The position numbers and the translations under genes are program-made. The notes below the pieces were generated by a model that searched no databases, was not told where the DNA came from, and was given only the letters and a program-made list of their open reading frames with translations. From Candidatus Aminicenantota bacterium (GTDB lineage: Bacteria; Acidobacteriota; Aminicenantia; Aminicenantales; Aminicenantaceae), in NCBI GenBank assembly GCA_030614685.1, contig JAUWTO010000008.1, positions 1 through 37,669 of the forward strand: a stretch of DNA of 37,669 nucleotides, given 5' to 3'. How positions within the stretch are numbered: the stretch's first letter is position 1; every line of letters starts with the position of its first letter. Shown here piece after piece: positions 1 to 8,102 of the stretch.

Positions 1-1374
1 ATATACTGGCTGCATGAACGGACCGAGGAAGGCTGGCTCCTGGACTTGGCTGTAAAACTCCATGCTCAGGGATTCAACTGGATCGATTTCTATCGCCGCT
101 GGCCTTTGACCCAACCTACGCCCCAGGGAAAATGGACCTATATGGGGCATGTCGTCAACAATGCCATGGCGGTCAAGGCCCCAGCTTTATGGTGGCGCCT
201 GAGTGCTGAGGACAGGGACTTGGTCATGGTCCAGGAGATGATGCGACTCCAGGATCGCTATCATGGTCAGGTGACCGGGATGTTCACCGGTGACGAGTGT
301 TTTGCAGGGCGGAATCCCTCTCAGGGGACCGAGCTCTGTGCCGTCATGGAGTACATGTATTCCCTCGAGCTTCTGCTGTCTGTGACCGGAGAGTCGGAGT
401 ACGGGGACCGGCTGGAAAAGATTGCCTTCAATGCCCTTCCCGCCACCTTTACTCCGGATATGTGGGCCCACCAGTAGGACCAGCAGGTCAACCAGGTCGA
501 ATGCAGCATCAAGGAAAACCGACTCTGGACAACCAACGGCCCGGATTCCAATATCTACGGCCTGGAACCGAACTTCGGATGCTGCACCGCCAACCTCAGC
601 CAGGGTTGGCCCAAGTTTGCGGCGCACCTGTGGATGCGGAGCGGCGAAGGCAGAGGGCTGGCCGCCGCAGCTTACGCGCCCTGTGTCGTCCAGACGGTCA
701 TAGACGGAATTCCTGTAGAGATCGAGGTCGATACACAATATCCCTTCCGGGAAGACATCATGATCCGCGTGCGGGTGGAAGAGCCGGTGAGCTTCCCGCT
801 GCACCTGCGCATTCCGGGCTGGGCGGAGGAGGCGTCTCTTGCCGTCGGTGATGAGCTCCATGGGGACCTGGAGGCCGGGACGTTTCATCGGCTGGAACGG
901 AGGTGGGAAGGGGACGACCGCATACTGCTCCGTCTACCCATGCGTGCGAGGGCTTCCCGGCGTTACAACAACGCCATTGCGGTGGAAAGGGGCCCCCTGG
1001 TCTATGCTCTCAAGTTGGGGGAGGAGTGGAAACGGGTCAACACGGATCAGCCGCATCGGGAAATGCCGCATGGAGACTGGGAAGTCTACCCCACAACCTC
1101 CTGGAATTATGCCCTTGATCTGAGCGAGAAAACATTGGAACAGGATATCGAATTTAGCGAACATGCCATGGGCAAGATGCCTTTTTCGCCGGAAGGGGCT
1201 CCTGTTTCAGCAAGGGTCAAAGGCATGCTGCTGGCTCTATGGAAAATGGAGAACGGCTCAGCCGGCGAACTGCCTCGCTCCCCTGTGCAGGCAGAGGGGC
1301 CGCTCAAAGAGCTCACGCTGATTCCCTACGGCTGCACCAACATCCGGATTGCGGAGTTTCCCACTCTGCGATGA
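1..1374 (+). pseudogene. GH127/DUF1680 beta-L-arabinofuranosidase-like protein, 5'-truncated by window edge and interrupted by in-frame TAG at 475-477
   Basis: Frame 1 is open from nt 1 to 474 and again from 478 to 1374. Motifs DRYHGQVTGMFTGDE, MWAHQ*DQQVNQVECS and NFGCCTANLSQGWPKFAAHLWM are typical of the DUF1680 family. Both halves are in the same frame. Confidence 0.85.
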
Positions 1375-1506
1375 AAGTATTTCAAGAAAGAGGGGGGGGC
1401 TGGCTGTTGGGGTTAGCGGGGCTTTGCTTTAAGGGAGGATCCTGCTCAGCCAGCAGAAACAGGACACTCATTTAGTCGCATAGTGGCAGTAAAAGTGAAT
1501 AAATAA

Positions 1507-2730
1507 ATGCCTAACGTCATTTCAGGTGCCGAGGTGTTCCTTGAGGACCATCTGGATCTGGTCGCCGGGCTAAGAGTGGGGCTCATCACCAATCCCAGCG
1601 GTGTCGACCGCCTCCGACGATCCATGATCGACCGCTTTGCCGGCCATCCCCGGATCTCCCTGGTCGCGCTGTTCAGCCCGGAGCACGGGATCAGGGGGGA
1701 TGCCGAGGCAGGGGAATACGTGCCCTTCGAGGTCGATGGAAAAACAGGCCTTCCGGTTTTCAGCCTCTATGGACAGCACCGATCGATCGAGCAGGACCAA
1801 CAGGACCGCCTGGACGAGATCATGCGCACATTCGATACCAGGGAGGAGGGGAAGGTCCCTGAGGAGGACATGATCGAGGGCCTGGATGTGCTGATTTTCG
1901 ATATCCAAGACGTGGGCACGCGCATCTACACCTATGCCGCTACCATGGCTTACTGCATGCGCGTGTGTGCACGGAGGGGCATTCGCTTTCTGGTGCTCGA
2001 CCGCCCCAATCCGATCAATGGCGTGACCATGGAGGGCCCGGTGCTGGAGTATCCTTCTTACAGCTCGTTCGTCGGCCTCTACCCGATCCCTCTCCGTCAT
2101 GGAATGACAGTGGGGGAGCTGGCGCTTCTTTTCAATGACCGCTTCTTAGAGCAGGAGGCCGACCTTACAGTCATTCCCCTGCGGGGCTGGGAGCGGGAGA
2201 TGTGGTTTGACGAGACCGGCCTCCCCTGGGTCCGGCCCTCTCCCAACCTGCCCACGCTGGCAGCGGCCACGGTCTATCCCGGTCAGGTGTTGTGGGAGGG
2301 GACCAACGCCTCGGAGGGCCGGGGCACGGCACGACCGTTCGAGCAGTGTGGATCCCCCTGGATCGAGGGGCAGTCACTGGCGGATCAACTCAATCGGCTG
2401 GCCCTGCCCGGAGTTCTTTTTCATGGGATTTGCTTCCGGCCAGGGTTCTCGAAGTTCGCGGGGGCGGAATGTTCCGGCATACGGCTGGAGATCACAAAGC
2501 GTGACCTATATCGGCCGCTGGACAGCACCCTTCATACCCTGGAAGCGGTGATGGAGCTCTACCCGGGACAGATGATGTTCCACGAGGATTACTTTGATAA
2601 GATCATGGGGACAGACAGGGTTCGACTGGCCCTGCAGGAAGGCATCCCCGTTGCGGAGATTGCATGTGAATTCGATGTCCCTCTGGCAGAGTTTGCGGAA
2701 CTCCGGAGGCCGCATCTGCTCTATTCCTGA
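1507..2730 (+). CDS. DUF1343 / NamZ-like exo-beta-N-acetylmuramidase family protein
   Basis: 407 aa; motifs GLITNPSGV, FSPEHGIRG, FDIQDVGTRIYTY, LDRPNPI, WEGTNASEGRGTARPFEQ are characteristic of the family. Confidence 0.9.
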   Translation: MPNVISGAEVFLEDHLDLVAGLRVGLITNPSGVDRLRRSMIDRFAGHPRISLVALFSPEHGIRGDAEAGEYVPFEVDGKTGLPVFSLYGQHRSIEQDQQDRLDEIMRTFDTREEGKVPEEDMIEGLDVLIFDIQDVGTRIYTYAATMAYCMRVCARRGIRFLVLDRPNPINGVTMEGPVLEYPSYSSFVGLYPIPLRHGMTVGELALLFNDRFLEQEADLTVIPLRGWEREMWFDETGLPWVRPSPNLPTLAAATVYPGQVLWEGTNASEGRGTARPFEQCGSPWIEGQSLADQLNRLALPGVLFHGICFRPGFSKFAGAECSGIRLEITKRDLYRPLDSTLHTLEAVMELYPGQMMFHEDYFDKIMGTDRVRLALQEGIPVAEIACEFDVPLAEFAELRRPHLLYS

Positions 2731-2941
2731 TCAGCGCGATCAGTTCCTGAGGATCGTTCCCCAAAGCATAATCTTCATTGGGAGTTCCATACAGCAACCA
2801 CCACGATTATGAATCCAAGAGAATGCACGGATCGAGATTTCGGTGAGAGATTGATTTTTTCGAGGGGCAGGATTATCATTCCTTATGAATGGACCGCAGA
2901 GAGGCCAAACGGCATCAAATCTTGTTAGGGAAAAAGGGACA

Positions 2942-3151
2942 ATGAGTCGTTTGATCACAGTCGTGGATGACGAGCCCGACATTCTGGAACTGGTCCGGCT
3001 CCACCTCAAGAGAGCGGGGCACCTGGAGCGGATCGCCGATCATGCCACCAATATCTCCGAAGATGTGATCTATCTCGTCAAGGGAAAGAGCATCAAACAC
3101 CACTGCGAGACCCGCGACTTCAGCCAAACGGGCACTCGGGAAATCGAGTAG
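2942..3151 (+). pseudogene. Fusion scar: receiver-domain N-terminus (PhoB-like) joined in frame to PhoU C-terminus
   Basis: MSRLITVVDDEPDILELVRLHLKRAGH (response-regulator beta1/alpha1) is followed directly by LERIADHATNISEDVIYLVKGKSIKHH (PhoU C-terminal signature). Confidence 0.8.
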
Positions 3152-3219
3152 TCCCCAAAAAACGCTCCCTCCTCATGTTGGCTCAATAGGTAATCCAGCT
3201 GGGATGCATCCTGATGACG

Positions 3220-3249
3220 TTGTATCCTCGCTGACAGGTATGCTATAAT
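3220..3249 (+). promoter_or_regulatory. Candidate sigma70-type promoter for dsrC-like gene
   Basis: TTGTAT (3220-3225), 18-nt spacer, TATAAT (3244-3249), 29 nt upstream of the dsrC ATG. Confidence 0.5.
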
Positions 3250-3278
3250 CCCGGACTAATTTTGCGAAGGAGCCGATC

Positions 3279-3599
3279 ATGCCTGAGATAGAAGCTAAAG
3301 GACAAACAATCCAGCTCAATGAAGAGGGTTTCATGCAGAATCCGGAGGAATGGAGCGAGGAGGCTGCCCTTGCCCTGGCCAAAGCTGAAGAGGATTTGGA
3401 CTCTCTGACCGCCGAACATTGGTCTGTGATCCATTACATCCGGGAATACTATGAAGAGAAGAAACTTGCACCCATGGTGCGCAAAGTGTGTAAGGGCTCG
3501 GGGCTCTCTTTGACCAGGATATTCGAGCTCTTTCCCTCCGGCCCGGCCAAAGGTGCGTGCAAGCTGGCAGGCCTGCCCAAACCCGACGGCTGCGTCTAA
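3279..3599 (+). CDS. dsrC: DsrC/TusE-family sulfur-relay protein with both C-terminal cysteines
   Basis: 106 aa; N-terminal EEGFMQNPEEWSEE and C-terminal FPSGPAKGACKLAGLPKPDGCV match the DsrC signature, including GACK and the penultimate Cys. Confidence 0.9.
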   Translation: MPEIEAKGQTIQLNEEGFMQNPEEWSEEAALALAKAEEDLDSLTAEHWSVIHYIREYYEEKKLAPMVRKVCKGSGLSLTRIFELFPSGPAKGACKLAGLPKPDGCV

Positions 3600-3610
3600 C
3601 AGACTGCAAG

Positions 3611-4249
3611 ATGGAAACCGCTCTGGTCGTGGGAGTCATCGGTGCCGCCCTTTTATGCGGTTCTGCGCTGGTTTTACTGGTTTTAAACACCCTGTCATTC
3701 GGAAAAGGAGACACCTTCGCGGTTTCCCGAGGCGATACAGGTAAAGGGATTCTTTATGCCTTCGGACAGGGCATGATGCCGTGGGAGAAGGAGAGTGCCC
3801 GCCGACATCTCATAACCTACACGGCCGGATTCCTGTACCATTTTGGGATCTTTGCGGCATTATTCTGGCTTATTCTCCAGATCGCATCCCTGAATGCAGG
3901 AGGGTTCGTGATAAGCGCTCTCCAAGTGTTGACGGGTGTCGGGCTGCTTGCGGGATCGGGGCTGTTCCTGAAGCGCTGCTTTCGGCCCATGATGCGGAGC
4001 ATAAGCTGTCCTGATGACTACATCGCCAATCTGCTGGTCGATATTTTTATGGGAGCGGCGCTCGTCAGTATGTTTTTTCACGGGCTCAAAGCGCCTTTGT
4101 ACGCTGTGGCCATGCTGCTTTTCCTCTATATCCCTCTAGGCAAGATCCGGCATTGCATTTTCTTTTTTTACAGCCGGATTCTTTTCGGACGTTTTTTTGG
4201 CAAGCGTGGTGTTTTCCCGCGCTCGAATGATCCCTATCGCCAGGCGTGA
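3611..4249 (+). CDS. DsrM/TmcC/NarI-like membrane cytochrome b subunit
   Basis: Multiple hydrophobic helices with spaced His residues (RRHLITY, YHFGIF, FFHGLKAP, IRHCIFFF); motif GQGMMPWEKESARRH typical of DsrM/TmcC-like proteins; adjacent DsrK-like gene. Confidence 0.8.
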   Translation: METALVVGVIGAALLCGSALVLLVLNTLSFGKGDTFAVSRGDTGKGILYAFGQGMMPWEKESARRHLITYTAGFLYHFGIFAALFWLILQIASLNAGGFVISALQVLTGVGLLAGSGLFLKRCFRPMMRSISCPDDYIANLLVDIFMGAALVSMFFHGLKAPLYAVAMLLFLYIPLGKIRHCIFFFYSRILFGRFFGKRGVFPRSNDPYRQA

Positions 4250-4251
4250 CC

Positions 4252-5592
4252 ATGCCGCAATCTGAAAAACCAGAGATGACCTTAGAAGACAAGGTGAAGT
4301 CCCTTACCTCAAGGGACCGGGAGCGCATCCTGGAGGTTTTCAAGGCCAGCCTCACACATGAATATGCGGCCTTTCTTCAGACCTGCGCCCACTGCGGGTT
4401 GTGTGCCGATTCCTGTCATTACTACCTTACCCAAAAGGACCCCAAGTCGATCCCCGCCTTTAAACTCCATCAGATCACGAAGGTATACAAAAAGAACTTT
4501 GACCTCATAGGCCGCAAGCTGCCTACCCTGGTGGGTGCTGAGGAACTCAGCAATGAGCTGATCGAGGAATGGGTGGACACTCTGTTCGGCCGCTGCAGCC
4601 TATGCGGCCGCTGCGGGATCAACTGCACCATGGGGATCAACATCCCTTACCTTATCCGGACGGCTCGAGGAGCCTTGGCGGCGGTAGGGCTCGTTCCTCC
4701 TGGGCTTCAGTCCACGGTCGACACAGCGGTGGAAAAGGGAAACAACATGGGGATTTCCCAGGAGGACTGGTTGGAAACGGTCGAGTGGCTGGAGGAGGAA
4801 CTGCAGAAGGATGTGGGCGATCCGGAAGCCAAGCTGCCCCTGGATAAATCCGGTGCACGCTGTATGTATACGATCAATCCGCGGGAAGCGATGTTCTTCC
4901 CCTTGTCTATAACAGCGGCTGGGAAGATCTTTTACGCCGCAGGTGAAGACTGGACCTTTTCCTCAAAGAATTACGATGTAACCAACTACGGCCTATACAA
5001 CGGGGATGACGAGGCGGCCGGGATCATGTCCGGCCGGTTGGTACAGGCACTGGAGGAGTTGAACTGCCGGGAATTGATTCTGGCCGAATGCGGGCATGGA
5101 TTCAATTCAAATCGTTGGGAAGCCCCGGAATGGTTGAGCCGGCGCTACGGATTCCCCGTAAACAGTATCCTCCAGCTAATAGCGGATTATATCCGGACAG
5201 GCCGGATCAAGCTTGATCCGGCGCGCAATCAAAAGACCGTAACCCTCCATGATCCATGCAACCTGGTGCGACTGGGAGGAATCGTAGAAGAGCAGCGATT
5301 CATTCTCCGTCACAGTGTCAAAAACCTGGTCGAAATGTATCCCAATCGTGAAAAAAACTACTGTTGTGGAGGAGGCGGAGGACAGCTGGCCATGACGCGC
5401 TTCGCAGAAAGGCGCCTTGAAGTGGGCCGGATCAAAGCCGATCAGATCAAGGCCACCGGGGCCGAGGTGGTGGTCACACCCTGCCACAACTGCATTGACC
5501 AACTAATGGAGCTTAACAAACACTACAAGCTGAATGTCGAGATCAAGACAGTGAGCGAGATCGTAGCCAACGCTCTTGTCATTCAGGATTGA
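4252..5592 (+). CDS. DsrK/HdrD/TmcB-like iron-sulfur protein with CCG domains
   Basis: Two CX2CX2CX3C clusters (CAHCGLCADSC, CSLCGRCGINC) and CCG motifs (HDPCNLVR, NYCCGGGGG, TPCHNC). Confidence 0.87.
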   Translation: MPQSEKPEMTLEDKVKSLTSRDRERILEVFKASLTHEYAAFLQTCAHCGLCADSCHYYLTQKDPKSIPAFKLHQITKVYKKNFDLIGRKLPTLVGAEELSNELIEEWVDTLFGRCSLCGRCGINCTMGINIPYLIRTARGALAAVGLVPPGLQSTVDTAVEKGNNMGISQEDWLETVEWLEEELQKDVGDPEAKLPLDKSGARCMYTINPREAMFFPLSITAAGKIFYAAGEDWTFSSKNYDVTNYGLYNGDDEAAGIMSGRLVQALEELNCRELILAECGHGFNSNRWEAPEWLSRRYGFPVNSILQLIADYIRTGRIKLDPARNQKTVTLHDPCNLVRLGGIVEEQRFILRHSVKNLVEMYPNREKNYCCGGGGGQLAMTRFAERRLEVGRIKADQIKATGAEVVVTPCHNCIDQLMELNKHYKLNVEIKTVSEIVANALVIQD

Positions 5593-5709
5593 CTTTCTCG
5601 AATCTTTTATCAAATCCCTCGGCTGAATCAATTAATCCGATGAAAACCATCGGTACTCTGGTAATTTACAGACGATTGTGCTACATTCCCCGAAAAAGCA
5701 GGAGACAAC

Positions 5710-6768
5710 ATGGCAAAGGTCTATGAGAACATCCTGGAACTGATCGGCCACACGCCCATGGTTAAGCTCAGCCGGATCAAGGGAGACTTGAAGGCGAACA
5801 TCCTGGCGAAACTCGAATTCTATAATCCCACCGGGAGCGTCAAGGATAGGATCGCCCTAAGCATGATCGAGGAAGCGGAAAAGCAGGGGATCCTAAAGAA
5901 AGGAGACTGCATCGTGGAACCCACGAGTGGGAACACGGGTACCAGCTTGGCCCTGGTCTGCGCACTGAAGGGATACCGCATGATCGCGGTCATGCCAGGC
6001 GAGATGAGCCAGGAGCGCAAGGACATGATGACCGCCTTCGGGGCAGAACTGGAACTGGTCCCCAGCCAGGGCGAGGCCGAACCCGGGACCTTTGCTCTCG
6101 AGGATCTGGAGGCGACCCTGGCCCGGGCCGTGGAGCTTGCGGCCCAACCAGGCCACTACATGCCCAATCAGTTTGCCAATCCCAGCAATACCCTCGCGCA
6201 TGAGACCACCACGGCCGAGGAAATCTGGTCTCAGACCGGAGGACGGATTGATGCCTTTGTGGCAGGCGTCGGTACCTCCGGGACGGCCATGGGTGTCAGC
6301 CGGGGGCTGAAGCGGAGGCATCCAAAAATTAAGATCTATGTCATCGAGCCGAAAAATTCGGCGGTAATCTCTGGTGATGAACCTGGTCACCACCGGATCC
6401 AGGGGATAGGGGAGGGCTTCATCCCGGAGCTCTATGACCATTCTTTTAGTGATGGGGTGGTCAAGGTGTCGGATATCGAGGCCAAGGCGACCGCCTGCCG
6501 CCTTGCCCGGGTGGAGGGGATCTTCTGCGGGTATTCATCCGGCGCCAATGTGTTCGCCAGCCTTCAGGTTGCTGAAGAACTTGGCGCAGGTAAGACCATC
6601 GTCACGGTCATTCCGGATACAGGGATGAAATATCTAAGCACGGAACTCTTCCGGCGCAGCCCGGAAATCTGCTCCATCCACTGCTGCACATTAAAGAGCG
6701 ATGAAGCACGGGAGGAGTGTCTGCGTGCGCAGGGAGCTGCACGCTGCTGCGTACTGGAACCGTGCTGA
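5710..6768 (+). CDS. cysK: Cysteine synthase (O-acetylserine sulfhydrylase) with Cys-rich C-terminal tail
   Basis: 352 aa; PLP-Lys motif NPTGSVKDRIA, PTSGNTGTSLA, GVGTSGTAMGVSR, PDTGMKYLSTELF. Confidence 0.95.
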   Translation: MAKVYENILELIGHTPMVKLSRIKGDLKANILAKLEFYNPTGSVKDRIALSMIEEAEKQGILKKGDCIVEPTSGNTGTSLALVCALKGYRMIAVMPGEMSQERKDMMTAFGAELELVPSQGEAEPGTFALEDLEATLARAVELAAQPGHYMPNQFANPSNTLAHETTTAEEIWSQTGGRIDAFVAGVGTSGTAMGVSRGLKRRHPKIKIYVIEPKNSAVISGDEPGHHRIQGIGEGFIPELYDHSFSDGVVKVSDIEAKATACRLARVEGIFCGYSSGANVFASLQVAEELGAGKTIVTVIPDTGMKYLSTELFRRSPEICSIHCCTLKSDEAREECLRAQGAARCCVLEPC

Positions 6769-6769
6769 T

Positions 6770-7939
6770 CTACTGCCTCTTTCTCTGCATCTCAGCGATC
6801 TCGGCCACAGCTTTGATCGCTGTCTGGATGTGGGCTTCGGTGTTGAAGGGGCCGATGCCGAAGCGCACCCCCCCATGGATCTCCGATGTACCCAGTCGCT
6901 CGTGCACCAGGGGCGCGCAGTGCAGCCCCGTGCGGCATGCGATGTTGTAATCCACGTCCAGCAGAGTGCCTGTATTCAGGGCTTCCATCCCGTCCACATT
7001 GAAGAGCAGCACGGCGATGTGATCGGTCAGGTCTTCCTGGCAGTACAGAGTGATTCCTTCGATCGCGGCCAGGCCGTCGCGCAGCATGCGGTTGAGCCTC
7101 GTCTCAAGGCCATGGATGTTATCCAATCCCTTCTGTTCCACCCATTCCAGCCCTGCTTTCAGACCTGCGATCCCCAGGGTGTTGGGAGTGCCGTACTCCA
7201 GACGATAGGGGTATTCATACAGGTGCGTCTTAACCGCGGATCGGACGCCAGTCCCACCTGCGCGGGTGTGCCGGATCTCTATGCCTTCGCGCACATAAAG
7301 GCCGCCGATCCCGGTCGGCCCCAGCAGAGACTTGTGCCCGGTGAAGGCAACGACATCCATGTTCAGGTCTTCCATGTCCACCGGGATTTTTCCTACGGTC
7401 TGGGAGGCATCGACGGCCATGGGAATCCCGTTTTCCCGGCACAACCGCCCGATCTCTTTAACAGGCTGGATGGTCCCGATCACATTGGAGGCGTGGTTCA
7501 CCATGACGAGCCTGGTGTTGGGCTTGAATTTTTTCTTAAAATCGTCAGGGTCCACAAAACCCTTATCATCGAAGGGGATGTGGTCGAGCTCCACCCCGTT
7601 GAATTTCCAGAGATGATACAGAGGCCGGAGTACGGAGTTATGCTCGATGGTGGTGGTGATGGCATGATCCCCCTTTTCCAGCATTCCGAAGGCGATGAGG
7701 TTTAGGGCATCGGTCGAGTTGTAGGAAAAACACAGCCGATCAGGGTCTGTGCCATTGAAAAATTTGGTCAAGGCCTTACGGGTATCCTCGACTACCTCGC
7801 CCGCTTCCATACATATGTCGTAGCCCGATCGGCCCGGGTTGACTCCGAGCTTCCGGTAGAATTCGTCCATATACGTATAGACCTCTTCCGGTTTGGGGTA
7901 GGATGTCGCTCCGCTGTCCAGGTAGATAAATTCGCTCAT
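6770..7939 (-). CDS. Class-V aminotransferase fold cysteine desulfurase family protein
   Basis: MSEFIYLDSGATSYPKPEEVY start; TTTIEHNSVLRPL, VDASQTVGKIPVD, FTGHKSLLGPTGIGGLYV (PLP Lys), RTGLHCAPL. Confidence 0.92.
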   Translation of the reverse strand: MSEFIYLDSGATSYPKPEEVYTYMDEFYRKLGVNPGRSGYDICMEAGEVVEDTRKALTKFFNGTDPDRLCFSYNSTDALNLIAFGMLEKGDHAITTTIEHNSVLRPLYHLWKFNGVELDHIPFDDKGFVDPDDFKKKFKPNTRLVMVNHASNVIGTIQPVKEIGRLCRENGIPMAVDASQTVGKIPVDMEDLNMDVVAFTGHKSLLGPTGIGGLYVREGIEIRHTRAGGTGVRSAVKTHLYEYPYRLEYGTPNTLGIAGLKAGLEWVEQKGLDNIHGLETRLNRMLRDGLAAIEGITLYCQEDLTDHIAVLLFNVDGMEALNTGTLLDVDYNIACRTGLHCAPLVHERLGTSEIHGGVRFGIGPFNTEAHIQTAIKAVAEIAEMQRKRQ

Positions 7940-8041
7940 ATCAGCCTCCGTATGAATAAAAAACCTATATCCAAGGGAATAAATGCCAAGTTTCACATGT
8001 TAAAAAAAAACCGTCTTAAAATCAAACGTTTTCCCTAAAAT

Positions 8042-8071
8042 TTGACAGGACTTTCCTACTTGGCATAGAAT
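8042..8071 (+). promoter_or_regulatory. Candidate sigma70-type promoter upstream of D-aminoacylase
   Basis: TTGACA (8042-8047), 18-nt spacer, TAGAAT (8066-8071). Confidence 0.55.
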
Positions 8072-8102
8072 TTATATCTTTAGAAGACATAAGGAGAGCG
8101 CT

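Noticed and set aside
187-888. 233-aa - ORF opposite the interrupted GH127 gene
   Set aside because: The + frame is conserved on both sides of the TAG; the minus ORF is non-homologous shadow coding.
1398-1460. GCTGGCTG...CAGCCAGC inverted repeat after the GH127 gene as a terminator
   Set aside because: Loop is about 45 nt and there is no following T-tract.
6770-6772. Global reassignment of TAG to sense
   Set aside because: The desulfurase ends at TAG exactly where the family normally ends, and readthrough would add a long antisense-of-cysK tail; complete reassignment is unlikely.
6701-7705. 334-aa + ORF opposite the cysteine desulfurase
   Set aside because: Antisense shadow; the minus-strand frame has clear PLP-enzyme motifs, while this one is compositionally odd (many His/Gln/Val).
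8024-8034. AACGTTTTCCC shared with 28763-28773 as a regulatory motif
   Set aside because: A single 11-nt match between two AT-rich intergenic regions in ~37 kb is not convincing without more copies.
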